64,000 nt of DNA from Propionispira arboris (GCF_900109225.1 NZ_FNZK01000009.1:62001-126000), one strand, 5' to 3'. Positions 16,110 to 26,669 are shown, counted from the stretch's first letter. A program made the numbers and translations. The notes: generated by a model from the letters alone, not told the origin.

Positions 16110-17789
16110 ATGCAAAAAATATATGATTTGATTATTATTGGCGGCGGGTGCGCGGGTTTGTCGGCGGGAATCTATGCTGGCAGAGCAAAACTCAATACAT
16201 TGCTCATCGAACGAGATCATCCCGGCGGGCAGACCAGTAATACCAATGAAATAGCCAATTATCCAGGAGTTCGGAAGATTACAGGACCTCAATTGATGCA
16301 GGAAATGCAATCTCAGATGCAGGATTTTGCTGTGAGTATTGTGCAAAACGACATACAAATGGTTGATTTTTCTGGTGATGTGAAACGTTTGTATACAGCA
16401 GATGCTGAATACAACACTCGAGCTGTGATCATTGCAACTGGTGCAACACCAAAAAAAATAGGATTCCCGGGAGAGGTTGAATTTACCGGCAAAGGAATTG
16501 GTTATTGTGCAACCTGTGATGGAGAGTTTTTTTCGGGACTTGATATTTTTGTAATTGGTGGCGGTTATGTTGCGGCAGAAGAAGCCGTTTATTTAACACG
16601 ATATGGGAAAACCGTTACGATTGTGATGCGGGGAAAAGATTTTTCTTGCGCAAAATCCATTGCGGATCGGGCGAAAGAACATCCAAAAATCAAAGTGATG
16701 TATAATACCGTGGTGCGGGAAGTTCAAGGAGCGGATTTTCTAGAAAAAGCGGTCTTCTTTAATACAAAAGAAAGAAAAGAAATAGTCTATGAAGCAGCTT
16801 TGGCGGATAAAACGTTTGGCTTATTTGTTTTCGCCGGGTATCAGCCGGCAACTTCTATCTTCAAAGATCAGATTATACTTGATACTGCCGGGTATATTCC
16901 GACGGATGAATTTATGCAAACCAATGTGCCGGGGGTATATGCAGCCGGCGATTTACGGTCAAAGAGCCTACGCCAGATTGTAACGGCAGTAGCCGATGGC
17001 GCCATTGCTGCTACTGCAGCTGAGAAATATATTGCACAGGAAAAAGAACGACTTGGCATTGTTGACGCCGTCAAATCGGTGAATGTTACACCAGCAAAAC
17101 TTGAGGTACCATTGGCTGTAAAAGGACAAACTTTAGAAGAAAACCCGGCAGAATTTATTCCAGCTGAAATGAAAAAACAACTTACCGGACTTTTTGCTGC
17201 ATTGGTAAAAGATATCTCAATTGTTTCGATTTATGAAGAAACGGATGTAAAATCAATGGAGATGGTTACCTTTTTAAAAGAAATAAGCGTTTTGAGTGAT
17301 AAAATAACATTATTGCTTTATCGAAAGAATGAAAATACGAATATGGAAAAACAAATTGGCTTTATGCGGATGCCAATTGCTGCTTTCTTGAATGAAAAAA
17401 ATGAATATGTTGGTATTAAGTTTTCCGGGATACCAGGTGGACATGAAATGACTTCATTTGTGTTAGCTGTTTATAATTTGGCTGGGCCGGGACAGAAAAT
17501 AGAGCTCAGCGTACAAGAAAAAATTGAAAAAATAATAAAACCAACGAGACTAGAAGTTTTTGTATCGTTATCCTGTCATTTTTGCCCGGATGTAGTCAGT
17601 GCCGGACAGAAGATTGCCTCGATTCAGCCGTTGGTAGAGACGGAAATGATTGACATATCACTCTTTCCAGAACTTAAGCAAAAACTAAAAATCATGAGTG
17701 TTCCTGCAATGTCAATTAATGGCGGAAAAATTATTTTCGGTGCTAAAAAAATTGATGAAATTGTTGATCAAATCTTACAGGAGGCATAA
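16110..17789 (+). CDS. Thioredoxin-reductase/AhpF-type peroxiredoxin reductase, rearranged domains
   Basis: This 559-residue flavoprotein probably passes electrons to the upstream AhpC. Residues 1-310 are a thioredoxin-reductase module: FAD loop IIGGGCAGLSAG, redox pair CATC (about 133-136) and the second nucleotide site VIGGGYVAAE. Residues about 330-559 look like the double thioredoxin fold of the AhpF N-terminal domain, with the redox pair CHFC (about 489-492). In enterobacterial AhpF the thioredoxin part comes first, so the order here is reversed. The preferred electron donor (NADH, NADPH or other) cannot be judged; the usual HRR NADPH motif is not seen (VMRGKDF instead). Confidence 0.88.
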   Translation: MQKIYDLIIIGGGCAGLSAGIYAGRAKLNTLLIERDHPGGQTSNTNEIANYPGVRKITGPQLMQEMQSQMQDFAVSIVQNDIQMVDFSGDVKRLYTADAEYNTRAVIIATGATPKKIGFPGEVEFTGKGIGYCATCDGEFFSGLDIFVIGGGYVAAEEAVYLTRYGKTVTIVMRGKDFSCAKSIADRAKEHPKIKVMYNTVVREVQGADFLEKAVFFNTKERKEIVYEAALADKTFGLFVFAGYQPATSIFKDQIILDTAGYIPTDEFMQTNVPGVYAAGDLRSKSLRQIVTAVADGAIAATAAEKYIAQEKERLGIVDAVKSVNVTPAKLEVPLAVKGQTLEENPAEFIPAEMKKQLTGLFAALVKDISIVSIYEETDVKSMEMVTFLKEISVLSDKITLLLYRKNENTNMEKQIGFMRMPIAAFLNEKNEYVGIKFSGIPGGHEMTSFVLAVYNLAGPGQKIELSVQEKIEKIIKPTRLEVFVSLSCHFCPDVVSAGQKIASIQPLVETEMIDISLFPELKQKLKIMSVPAMSINGGKIIFGAKKIDEIVDQILQEA

Positions 17790-17811
17790 CGTCGATAAAT
17801 TTGTTCATAAG

Positions 17812-17866
17812 AATATGGGCGGAATTGATAACTATTTTTATAGTTATTGATTTCGTCTTTTTTTAG
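17812..17866 (+). terminator. Terminator after the reductase gene
   Basis: The stem GAATTGATAACTAT / ATAGTTATTGATTTC includes a few G-U pairs, has a four-base loop and is followed by CTTTTTTT. The rest of the gap up to 18043 is AT-rich and carries a possible -10 (TATAAT near 17983). Confidence 0.7.
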
Positions 17867-18043
17867 CTTTAAAAGGATATTTTTAAAAGAGGAAATTGTT
17901 AGAATACAGCGAATAATAATACTAACCGGTTAACTAAATTGATTACTATTAACCTAATAATATACATAAATGGTTTATTTAAGTATAATCTATGATAGAC
18001 AGGGCATATGAAAAAATTTTGGGTGTTGAGGTGGAGAAACAAA

Positions 18044-19732
18044 ATGAAACTTACGATTGGTAAACAGATTTCAGCAACTTGTATCATGATTATTGCTATC
18101 TTTATGATAATGGATGTGTACATGTATTATCGTTTAACAAATGTTGAGCAGACGTATCAAACTCTCTTAACAGATTCTACAGAGTTTACCAGTGCTGCAA
18201 AAGATATTCGCGCACAGCTTTGGATACGCAATACACACATACGAAATTATATATTGACGGGTGATAAAGCCTATTTAAAACAGAGTGATGATGTAAAAAA
18301 TTTGACGGAAGATAAAGTGAATGAACTGGAATCTTCTATGAATTTTTCTCAAGCGAAAAAAGAAATAGGAATACTAAAATTAGCTCTGACCGAGTATGAT
18401 AAGACGTTGAATCAGGGAAATGAAGTTCGTGATAAATTAGGTATTGAAGGGACCTTGAAATTTTTGTCGGCTTCTGGGAAACGGGCTGATGGAATGGATA
18501 AAGTCATTGATGGTTTTACGAATTTTGTGGGAGCGGAAATTAACGCAAGGATCGATCAAACAAAAGCGGAACAAAAACAGGCAAGTGTAATTTTAGTTGT
18601 ATGCAATTTATTGACTTTGATTTTTGCTGTTTTGGCATCCATTATTTTAGCACGGAAAATATCACGGCCCGTGGCGATGATGGCAGGTGTTGCCGGAAAA
18701 GTTGCCGGTGGTGATTTGCGGTCAGATGATGTTGGTTATCATTCGAATGATGAAATCGGTGATATGGCCAAAGCAATTCAGGAAATGGTTACACGTCTGC
18801 GTAGTATGGTCCAGCAAGTTGTGCTTACGGCTAAAGATGTCGCAGCAGCTAGTAATCAATTGAATTTGGTTTCGGATCAATCGGCACAAGCGGCACAGGA
18901 AATTGCGGATACGACTACTCAATTAGCCGAAGGTGCAGTGAGACAAACCGCTGAAATGAATCAGGTTGTCAGTGTTGTGGGGGACATGGTAGATAATATT
19001 GGCAATGTTGCTGATAATGCAGTGCGTTTGTCACAGCGGGCTACGAAAACAGCGGATGTTGCAGTGCAAGGGAAAAATGCGGTGGCTAAAGTCGGATCTC
19101 AAATGCAATTGATTAATGATTCCGTGAACCAGTCGGCGGATGGTGTTAAAAATTTAGGTGAAAGTTCGAAACAAATTGGCGAGATTGTTCAAGTTATTAG
19201 TGAAATTTCAAGTCAAACCAATTTATTAGCTTTGAATGCGGCCATTGAAGCGGCAAGAGCCGGTGAGCATGGCCGTGGTTTTGCAGTTGTTGCTGGTGAG
19301 GTAAAAAAACTGGCGGATCAGTCTCAAAAAGCAGCGCAGAGTATTACAGAACTTATCAATGATATACAAGTACGTATCCATTCGGTGGTTGAAATGATGG
19401 AAAAAGGTAGTGTCGATGTACAAAATGGAACGACTGAAATGATGTCAACCCTAGAGCAATTTAATAACATTGCAGCACTTATACAGGAACTTGATCAGCA
19501 AGTTGGCGATATCACCAAGGGAACCGCCAATGCATCCACCTCAGGTACTCGAGTTTTGGATTCCATTGAAATGGTTAAAAAAATGGTTGGAAAAACGGTT
19601 TCGGGGACACACTCTATTTCGGCTGCAACCGAGCAGCAGCTGGCATCCATTGAAGAAATTTCATCTTCGAGCAGTTTGCTGGCAAAACAGGCAAAAAAAT
19701 TGGAATCAATGATGGATCGGTTTAAACTTTAA
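18044..19732 (+). CDS. Methyl-accepting chemotaxis protein
   Basis: This is a chemoreceptor of about 562 residues. The ATG at 18044 is preferred because GAGGTGG lies upstream at good distance; an ATG at 18008 would add 12 residues without a ribosome site. It has membrane helix one (about 9-29), a periplasmic helical sensing domain (about 30-180), membrane helix two (about 181-203), HAMP (about 205-260) and a signalling domain with the tip [20 protein letters not shown] near residue 400. It is followed 35 bases later by a TRAP-type binding lipoprotein on the same strand, a pairing that suggests the lipoprotein may present its ligand to this receptor. Confidence 0.95.
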   Translation: MKLTIGKQISATCIMIIAIFMIMDVYMYYRLTNVEQTYQTLLTDSTEFTSAAKDIRAQLWIRNTHIRNYILTGDKAYLKQSDDVKNLTEDKVNELESSMNFSQAKKEIGILKLALTEYDKTLNQGNEVRDKLGIEGTLKFLSASGKRADGMDKVIDGFTNFVGAEINARIDQTKAEQKQASVILVVCNLLTLIFAVLASIILARKISRPVAMMAGVAGKVAGGDLRSDDVGYHSNDEIGDMAKAIQEMVTRLRSMVQQVVLTAKDVAAASNQLNLVSDQSAQAAQEIADTTTQLAEGAVRQTAEMNQVVSVVGDMVDNIGNVADNAVRLSQRATKTADVAVQGKNAVAKVGSQMQLINDSVNQSADGVKNLGESSKQIGEIVQVISEISSQTNLLALNAAIEAARAGEHGRGFAVVAGEVKKLADQSQKAAQSITELINDIQVRIHSVVEMMEKGSVDVQNGTTEMMSTLEQFNNIAALIQELDQQVGDITKGTANASTSGTRVLDSIEMVKKMVGKTVSGTHSISAATEQQLASIEEISSSSSLLAKQAKKLESMMDRFKL

Positions 19733-19767
19733 TTTATATAATACAGTTGATGGAGGTTTACGGGAAT

Positions 19768-20751
19768 ATGATGAGAAAAACTGTTTTATTGCTGCTGGTT
19801 ATTTCTTTGCTTGTTCTTATATCTGGCTGTGGCAGTTCAGATAAAGAAAAAAATGCGACGATCATTTTAAAAGCAAATGATGTACATACAGATGATTACC
19901 CAACGACACAAAGCACAAAATATATGGGGAAGCTACTGGAAGAGCGGAGTAATGGCCGGATTAAATTGCAAATCTATTCAGATGGGCAACTGGGGGATGG
20001 CAAGGTAATTGAAGATGCTATGGCTGAGGGGGTCATTGATATCGATCGGGAAGGTATTGATCGTTATGCAAGTCAGATTCCGACGCTGCAGGCCTTCATT
20101 ATGCCTTACGTATTTCGTGACTCAGCGCATGTATGGAGAGTGCTTGAGGGGTCTATTGGTGAGCGGGTCAAGAGTGAATTAAAAGATAAAGATAAGGTAG
20201 TTTTGGCCTTTTATGATTCAGGTATGCGAAGTTTTTATGCTATGAAACCGATTATGAAACCGGAAGACCTTAATGGAATGCAGCTCAGGGTACTAAGTGG
20301 TGATGTGTTTGAAAATATGCTGGGAATATTGCAAGCGCAGAGTGTGCCGCTAGCCTACAATGATATTTATCCAGCATTGCAGGTGGGGAAAATCACTGGC
20401 GCTGAAAATAATATACCAAGTTATTTAAGTGCAAAACATTTTGAAATTGCTAAATATTATACCTTGGATGAGCATATGGCAATTCCAGAAATCCTGTTTA
20501 TCAGTAAACAATCTTGGGATAAGTTAAGTCCGGATGATCAAAAACTGGTAGCAGAGTGCGGTGCGGAAGCTGGTCAATATGAACGGAAATTATGGGATGA
20601 TTTCACAAAGAAGGGGATGGATGAATTACAAAAACAGGGTGTACAGTTTATTAAACCGGATAAAGCGGCTTTTACAAATGCCATGCAGCCGTTATACGCA
20701 AAATACCCGAATTTAGTGCCGATTATCAAAGAAATTCAAGCCGTACAGTAA
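19768..20751 (+). CDS. dctP: TRAP transporter solute-binding lipoprotein (DctP family), orphan
   Basis: This protein of about 327 residues has a lipoprotein signal (LLVLISGC, with the cysteine near residue 20), so it is anchored outside the membrane. The DctP fold is indicated by DGQLGDGKVIEDAM, the conserved GMQLRV arginine segment and the AENNIPSY region that binds a carboxylate ligand. The start is the ATG at 19768, behind GGAGG. No DctQ or DctM membrane subunits are adjacent, so it either works with a distant transporter or serves as the ligand-binding partner of the chemoreceptor upstream. A strong terminator follows. Confidence 0.88.
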   Translation: MMRKTVLLLLVISLLVLISGCGSSDKEKNATIILKANDVHTDDYPTTQSTKYMGKLLEERSNGRIKLQIYSDGQLGDGKVIEDAMAEGVIDIDREGIDRYASQIPTLQAFIMPYVFRDSAHVWRVLEGSIGERVKSELKDKDKVVLAFYDSGMRSFYAMKPIMKPEDLNGMQLRVLSGDVFENMLGILQAQSVPLAYNDIYPALQVGKITGAENNIPSYLSAKHFEIAKYYTLDEHMAIPEILFISKQSWDKLSPDDQKLVAECGAEAGQYERKLWDDFTKKGMDELQKQGVQFIKPDKAAFTNAMQPLYAKYPNLVPIIKEIQAVQ

Positions 20752-20795
20752 CACAAAAACCTCTCAGCTATTGGTGAGAGGTTTTTGTGTTACTG
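20752..20795. terminator. Bidirectional terminator after dctP
   Basis: The stem AACACAAAAACCTCTCA / TGAGAGGTTTTTGTGTT around an 8-base loop separates dctP from the convergent anfO-family gene. Confidence 0.88.
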
Positions 20796-20806
20796 TACGT
20801 ATTCAT

Positions 20807-21442
20807 TTATACTTTATTTTTTTGCAGACATATTTTGTGTGAAACTGTTACCAGACAAGTATCTCGGTTCTTTTTTGTCGTAATATCATATTGTGATTTA
20901 AATTCTTTTGTATCAAGCCATGGCGGCAGGTGGGAACATATAAAATCCAGTTTGATAAAGGGTGTGTTTTTCAAAAATGGCTGTAAGGCTCTTTTGGATG
21001 AGATATCGGGATGTGTAGTTTGGAGCTGGATTAAATCTAAAAAATAAATACCATCTACGGTTTTTACAGGACCTAATGCAGTGTCTGACTGTTCGCTGTT
21101 TTCGTGTTCAGAGCGATAAACATCAGCGACTATTTCATCGAAGTCCTGCGGTGTAAAGTTCGTCATTTCGAAAATATGAAATCCCATTCGGTCAAAGATA
21201 TGAAAAGGGAGACCATTAATCGAAGGACTGAGAATGATTTTACAGTCTTCTAATTTTGTGATTAAATTGCGAATCTGATTACGAAGATCTTCTAAATTAC
21301 TTTTAAAATTGAATTGTACAGGAATTTCTTTGCGTAACTGCCATGTATCATCTTGCTTTTGATAGAGCAAAATAATCGTTGTTTCGCTCAGTGCAGCAAA
21401 ATCCTTGGTCGTGTTTGTTGTTATAGCAATTTTGTCCAACAT
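20807..21442 (-). CDS. anfO: AnfO-family nitrogenase-associated protein
   Basis: This 211-residue soluble protein matches the pattern of the AnfO family (nitrogenase accessory proteins). The N-terminal part has WQLRKEIPVQFN and LRNQIRNLITKLEDCKIIL; the middle has NGLPFHIFDRMGFHIFE; the C-terminal part has ICSHLPPWLDTKEF and ends with a CLVTVSH strand. AnfO is known from iron-only nitrogenase operons, where it supports diazotrophic growth in an undefined way. Here it lies divergent to a molybdenum nitrogenase cluster and no anfDGK is present in the window. The assignment is by recognised motifs, so I hold it with moderate confidence. Confidence 0.72.
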   Translation of the reverse strand: MLDKIAITTNTTKDFAALSETTIILLYQKQDDTWQLRKEIPVQFNFKSNLEDLRNQIRNLITKLEDCKIILSPSINGLPFHIFDRMGFHIFEMTNFTPQDFDEIVADVYRSEHENSEQSDTALGPVKTVDGIYFLDLIQLQTTHPDISSKRALQPFLKNTPFIKLDFICSHLPPWLDTKEFKSQYDITTKKNRDTCLVTVSHKICLQKNKV

Positions 21443-21694
21443 GAGTTTACATTCCTTTCATTAATCAATGATTTATTTATAAAATATAGGCTACACTGTA
21501 TAAAAAGTCAAGCGGAAAGATTGTATACAAAATATTTATAAAAACTTGAAAATTTCTTCGACGAATAAAATAAAGTAAATATATAGAATGTATTAATATT
21601 TAAAGTAAAAAGAGAACACTTCTTCTTTAGTAAGCTATGAATACAAATGACAGAAAATTTAAAAAAGAGAGGATTATTTTTACATAAAATGGAA

Positions 21695-21723
21695 TTGACA
21701 AAGATATTTTTATAATCTATAGT
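21695..21723 (+). promoter_or_regulatory. Predicted nif operon promoter
   Basis: TTGACA (21695-21700), a 17-base spacer and TATAGT (21718-21723) predict transcription from about 21730, giving a leader of about 230 bases before nifH. No sigma-54 promoter or NifA site is seen. The remainder of the 21443-21957 gap is AT-rich leader and spacer. Confidence 0.6.
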
Positions 21724-21792
21724 TATCACATCGAAGGGAAATTGCCCTGAGATTTATAAACAGGAAATAAAAAATTTATGTTGATGCAATGA

Positions 21793-22779
<987 letters not shown>

Positions 22780-22814
22780 AAATTTATAGTTGAGATAAGA
22801 AGGGAGATATGATT

Positions 22815-23141
22815 ATGATTATGATAAGGGCGGTTGTCAGACCCGAAAAATCAGGAATTGTTTTATCAGAATTATTGGATGCTGGTTACGTTGGTGTAAC
22901 GAAAGAAGAAGTTTATGGTCGTGGTCGCCAAAAAGGAATTATTGTTGGTGAAGTTCATTATGATGAACTGCCAAAAGAACTTTTGATTATTATTGCCGAA
23001 GATGCCGATAAAGAAGACATCATAAAAATTATTATGAGAAATGCGAAAACCGGTGAGAATGGGAACTTCGGTGATGGCAGAATTTTCATCACACCAGTTG
23101 ATGAAGCGTACACGATTAGTTCTGGAAAAGCCGGGCTATAA
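22815..23141 (+). CDS. nifI1: PII-family nitrogenase regulator NifI1
   Basis: This GlnB-like protein of about 108 residues is encoded between nifH and nifD, as in methanogens, clostridia and other anaerobes. With NifI2 it binds NifDK and switches nitrogenase off after ammonium addition, sensing 2-oxoglutarate and ATP. The PII C-terminal signature GDGRIFITPVDEA is present, and the T-loop region (YGRGRQKGIIVGEVHYDELPKE) has the NifI1 form. ATGs occur at 22809, 22815 and 22821; 22815 is best spaced from AAGGGAG. Confidence 0.92.
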   Translation: MIMIRAVVRPEKSGIVLSELLDAGYVGVTKEEVYGRGRQKGIIVGEVHYDELPKELLIIIAEDADKEDIIKIIMRNAKTGENGNFGDGRIFITPVDEAYTISSGKAGL

Positions 23142-23158
23142 GAGAGGATGGGTGGAAA

Positions 23159-23551
23159 ATGAAAGAAATTATGGCTTTTATACGCTTGAATATGGTAAAC
23201 CCAACCAAGCATGCACTGGCAAAAGTCGGTTACCCGTCCTTTACTTGCTCGAAAGCGGTAGGCCGAGGTAAAAGACCGCTGGCTGCAGAGGCAATTCAGG
23301 TTATTATGGAAAATGCAGGTTCGGTTCCCGCCGATGAAATAGGGGAACATTTATCAGAAGGCATACGTTTGGTGCCGCGTCGTTCTTTTTCTTTGATTGT
23401 GGATGATGAGCAAGTGGCTTTGGCTGTGAAAACTATTATTCAAGTAAATCAAACAGGAACACCAGGAGATGGCAGGTTATTTGTGATGCCGGTTGCGGAA
23501 GGCTATAATATTAGAACTGGTGAACGCCAGGTAAAAGAACTTGACCGATAG
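23159..23551 (+). CDS. nifI2: PII-family nitrogenase regulator NifI2
   Basis: This 130-residue GlnB-like protein is the partner of NifI1 in post-translational nitrogenase control. It has the longer NifI2 T-loop region (about residues 38-75) and the PII signature GDGRLFVMPVAEGYNIRTGE. It lies 17 bases after nifI1 and 12 before nifD, consistent with one polycistronic message. Confidence 0.92.
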   Translation: MKEIMAFIRLNMVNPTKHALAKVGYPSFTCSKAVGRGKRPLAAEAIQVIMENAGSVPADEIGEHLSEGIRLVPRRSFSLIVDDEQVALAVKTIIQVNQTGTPGDGRLFVMPVAEGYNIRTGERQVKELDR

Positions 23552-23563
23552 GGGGCGAACAGT

Positions 23564-25153
23564 GTGAATGAACGCGAGAAAATTTTAGATAAATATTCAG
23601 CAAAAGTTTTTAAAAATCGTAAAGATCATGTTGTCCAATTTGACAATGCGGGCATGCCAAAAGAAATTGCTGCCAATAGTCGCTCCATTCCTGGTCTTAT
23701 GAGTAATCGGGGCTGTTGTTATGCAGGCTGTAAAGGTGTTGTACTAGGGCCACTCAGGGATGTTGTAGTTTTAACCCATGGACCAATTGGCTGCGGATTT
23801 TATAGCTGGGGGACACGCCGTAATAAGGCGAAATCGGAAGATGGTAAGAGTTATATTCAGTATTGTTTTTCGACGGATATGCAGGAAGCGGATATTGTTT
23901 TCGGTGGTGAAAAGAAACTGAGACAGGCAATTGAGGAAGCAATGGAACTATTTAATCCAAGCTGTATCATGATTTGCTCTACTTGTCCGGTCGGTCTGAT
24001 TGGTGATGATATCAACGCTGTTGCAACCTGGGCTGAAGAAAAATTCAACATTAAATGTGTGGCCTATAGCTGCGAGGGCTATAAAGGTGTCAGTCAATCA
24101 GCCGGGCATCATATTGCCAACAATGGGTTAATGAAATCTATTATTGGTACTGGTGATGCACCACTGACAAAGAAATATTCCGTGAATATTCTTGGTGAAT
24201 ATAATATTGGCGGCGATGGCTGGGAAACAGAACGGTTACTCGAAAAAATCGGGTATGAAGTGGTATCGATTTTTACCGGGGATGGCAGCTATGAAGCAAT
24301 TAAAAATGCTCATACGGCGAATTTAAATCTTGTGCAATGTCATCGTTCCATCAACTATATTGCGGAAATGATGAAAACAAAATACGGTATCGATTGGTTT
24401 AAAGTGAACTTTATCGGGATTGATGAAACGATTCGTTCTTTACGGGAAATTGCTGCTTATTTCAATGATCCGACACTAATTGCCAATACTGAAAAGGTTA
24501 TTGCTGAGGAATTGGAAGAAGTGGCAGAAGCCAGAGAATATTATAAAGAAAAGCTTCATGGGAAAACCGCAGCAGTTTTTGTCGGTGGCTCCAGGTCACA
24601 TCATTATCAAATGTTGTTAGCTGACTTTGGCATGAAAACCATTATCGCTGGATATGAATTTGCTCATCGTGATGATTATGAAGGGCTGGAAGTTCGACCA
24701 AATGTAAAAGTTGATGCGGATAGCCGTAATATTGAAGAACTTACAATAACTCCTGACGATAAATACTATCATTTATCAATTGATAAAGAACGTTTTGATG
24801 CGTTGAAGTTGACTACGGAGCTTGAGTATTATAAAGGTATGTTTAAAGATATGGGTGATGGTACGATTGCCATTGATGATTTCAATCATTATGAAACAGA
24901 AAAATTATTGGAACTATTTCATCCCAATATTTTTTATTCCGGCATCAAAGATAAATATATGATTCAAAAATCAGGGACACCATCCAGACAAATGCATTCG
25001 TATGATTATAGTGGACCGTATGCTGGGTTCAAAGGTGCCATTAAATTTGCCAGTGACACGTATATGAGTTTATTTACACCAGCTTGGCAGTATATTACGC
25101 CGCCATGGCGCATGCAGCCAACGCTTGAGGGAAAAGTAGGAGGTGCAGACTAA
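23564..25153 (+). CDS. nifD: Nitrogenase molybdenum-iron protein alpha chain
   Basis: This 529-residue alpha subunit of dinitrogenase holds FeMo-cofactor. P-cluster cysteines are recognised in SNRGCCYAGCKG, HGPIGCGFYSWG and ICSTCPVGLIGDD. The cofactor-binding cysteine is in VQCHRSINYI, and the histidine in RQMHSYDYSGPYAG. A GTG start at 23564 follows GGGGGCG. These motifs are of the Mo type rather than AnfD/VnfD, and no delta subunit gene (anfG/vnfG) follows. The stop codon overlaps the nifK ATG by one base. Confidence 0.97.
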   Translation: MNEREKILDKYSAKVFKNRKDHVVQFDNAGMPKEIAANSRSIPGLMSNRGCCYAGCKGVVLGPLRDVVVLTHGPIGCGFYSWGTRRNKAKSEDGKSYIQYCFSTDMQEADIVFGGEKKLRQAIEEAMELFNPSCIMICSTCPVGLIGDDINAVATWAEEKFNIKCVAYSCEGYKGVSQSAGHHIANNGLMKSIIGTGDAPLTKKYSVNILGEYNIGGDGWETERLLEKIGYEVVSIFTGDGSYEAIKNAHTANLNLVQCHRSINYIAEMMKTKYGIDWFKVNFIGIDETIRSLREIAAYFNDPTLIANTEKVIAEELEEVAEAREYYKEKLHGKTAAVFVGGSRSHHYQMLLADFGMKTIIAGYEFAHRDDYEGLEVRPNVKVDADSRNIEELTITPDDKYYHLSIDKERFDALKLTTELEYYKGMFKDMGDGTIAIDDFNHYETEKLLELFHPNIFYSGIKDKYMIQKSGTPSRQMHSYDYSGPYAGFKGAIKFASDTYMSLFTPAWQYITPPWRMQPTLEGKVGGAD

Positions 25154-26517
25154 TGCTGGATTTAACACCAAAAAAAATAGTTGAACGTAAGGCATTGCGC
25201 ATCAACCCTTGTAAGACATGCCAACCAGTTGGTGCTATGTATGCGGCTCTGGGAGTACATCGCTGTATGCCGCATAGCCATGGCTCACAGGGTTGTTGTT
25301 CCTATCACAGAACGTTTTTAGCTCGGCATTTCAAGGAACCGGCAATTGCGACAACGAGTGCTTTCACGGAAGGCTCTTCGGTATTTGGCGGGGGCAGTAA
25401 TGTTAAACAGTCCGTAAAAAATATTTTTGAAATTTATGATCCAGATATTATTGCGGTGCATACGACTTGTCTAAGTGAAACTATTGGTGATGATTTAAAT
25501 ACGTATATCCAACAGATGGACATTCCAGAAGGTAAAATCGTTGTGCATACGAATACACCAAGTTATGCGGGATCGCATGTTAATGGATTTTTCAATATGA
25601 TGTGTGGGTTTATTAAATATTTGTCGAAAGCGACGGCCGTTAAAAATGGTAAAATCGGTATTTTCCCAGGGTTCGTCAATCCTGGAGATATGCGTGAAAT
25701 GAAACGTTTGGCAAAATTGTTAAAGACCGAATTTATCATGTTTCCTGATACCAGCGGCGTGCTAGATGCACCGATGACTGGTGAATATGAAATGTATCCC
25801 AAAGGCGGCACAACAATTCCTGAGATTGTTTCGTTAGGTGATTGTGAAAAAATATTAGCATTGGGTGAGCTTACCAGTATGGAACCGGCTATTGAATTGA
25901 AACGTAAATGTGAAGTTGATTTTGATTCTTTGCCGCTGCCAATTGGTATTCAGGCAACGGATGCATATGTCATGGCATTATCACATTTTTCGAAACAGGA
26001 AGTTCCCGCTGAATTAGAAGAGGAACGCGGTCAATTAGTTGATATCATGATGGATGCGCATGCAAATTTTGATAAGAAGTCTGTAGCAATTTATGGTGAT
26101 CCTGATACAGTTTTAGGGTTGGCGGCGTTTGTTTTAGAAATGGGGATGATTCCTAAATATTTATTGACTGGTACACCAAATGAAAAATTCACGACAAAAG
26201 CGAATGCTTTATTTGAAAAGTTTGGTGTTACTGGCTGTAAGGCTAAAGCGAATGGTGATTTGTTTGAGCTGCACCAGTGGATTAAAAATGATCCGGTGGA
26301 TTTACTTTTGGGTACGACACATGGCAAGCAAATTGCCAAAGCAGAAGATATTCCATTGGTTAGAGCTGGTTTTCCGATTATTGATCGTTATGTACATTCT
26401 TATATGCCACTTGTCGGGTATAGAGGGGCAATGCGTCTTTTGGAACTTATCTGCAATGCCTTGATGGACCGTCGTGATCGTGATGCAAAAGATGAAGATT
26501 TAGAAATGGTTATGTAA
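25153..26517 (+). CDS. nifK: Nitrogenase molybdenum-iron protein beta chain
   Basis: This 454-residue beta subunit of dinitrogenase contributes half of the P-cluster ligands. They are visible in NPCKTCQPVGAMYA, HGSQGCCSYHR and HTTCLSETIGDD. It is shorter than the roughly 520-residue proteobacterial NifK because it lacks their N-terminal extension, as in clostridia. Its start overlaps the nifD stop, giving translational coupling and equal subunit levels. It is followed by a 152-base gap with a terminator-like hairpin. Confidence 0.97.
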   Translation: MLDLTPKKIVERKALRINPCKTCQPVGAMYAALGVHRCMPHSHGSQGCCSYHRTFLARHFKEPAIATTSAFTEGSSVFGGGSNVKQSVKNIFEIYDPDIIAVHTTCLSETIGDDLNTYIQQMDIPEGKIVVHTNTPSYAGSHVNGFFNMMCGFIKYLSKATAVKNGKIGIFPGFVNPGDMREMKRLAKLLKTEFIMFPDTSGVLDAPMTGEYEMYPKGGTTIPEIVSLGDCEKILALGELTSMEPAIELKRKCEVDFDSLPLPIGIQATDAYVMALSHFSKQEVPAELEEERGQLVDIMMDAHANFDKKSVAIYGDPDTVLGLAAFVLEMGMIPKYLLTGTPNEKFTTKANALFEKFGVTGCKAKANGDLFELHQWIKNDPVDLLLGTTHGKQIAKAEDIPLVRAGFPIIDRYVHSYMPLVGYRGAMRLLELICNALMDRRDRDAKDEDLEMVM

Positions 26518-26599
26518 GGATTCGTAAAAAATACTTGACATTAAAAAAGAATTTGCCTAATATGAACATATAACTAAAAACTTTAAATCGTTGAGCCGA

Positions 26600-26652
26600 A
26601 GACCTTTAATACAATGAAGTATTTCATTTGTGTTAAAGGTCTTTTTATTTTT
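26600..26652 (+). terminator. Attenuator-like hairpin between nifK and nifE
   Basis: AGACCTTTAATACAATGAA pairs with TTCATTTGTGTTAAAGGTCT (one bulge) and is followed by a T run about 20 bases before nifE. It probably lowers expression of the downstream assembly genes relative to nifHDK, or is a second point of antitermination. Confidence 0.7.
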
Positions 26653-26669
26653 AACTGGGAGGGATAGCT

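Noticed and set aside
22815-23551. The two PII-like genes as ordinary glnB/glnK.
   Set aside because: Their position between nifH and nifD and their T-loop form match NifI1 and NifI2; no amtB is adjacent.
23564-26517. The possibility that the structural genes encode an iron-only or vanadium nitrogenase, given the anfO-family neighbour.
   Set aside because: No delta-subunit gene between nifD and nifK, Mo-type motifs in NifD, and a molybdate transporter in the same block.
26570-26610. An ANTAR-type hexaloop hairpin before nifE.
   Set aside because: No stem with a six-base loop having A1 and G4 overlaps the terminator arm; only the terminator is supported.
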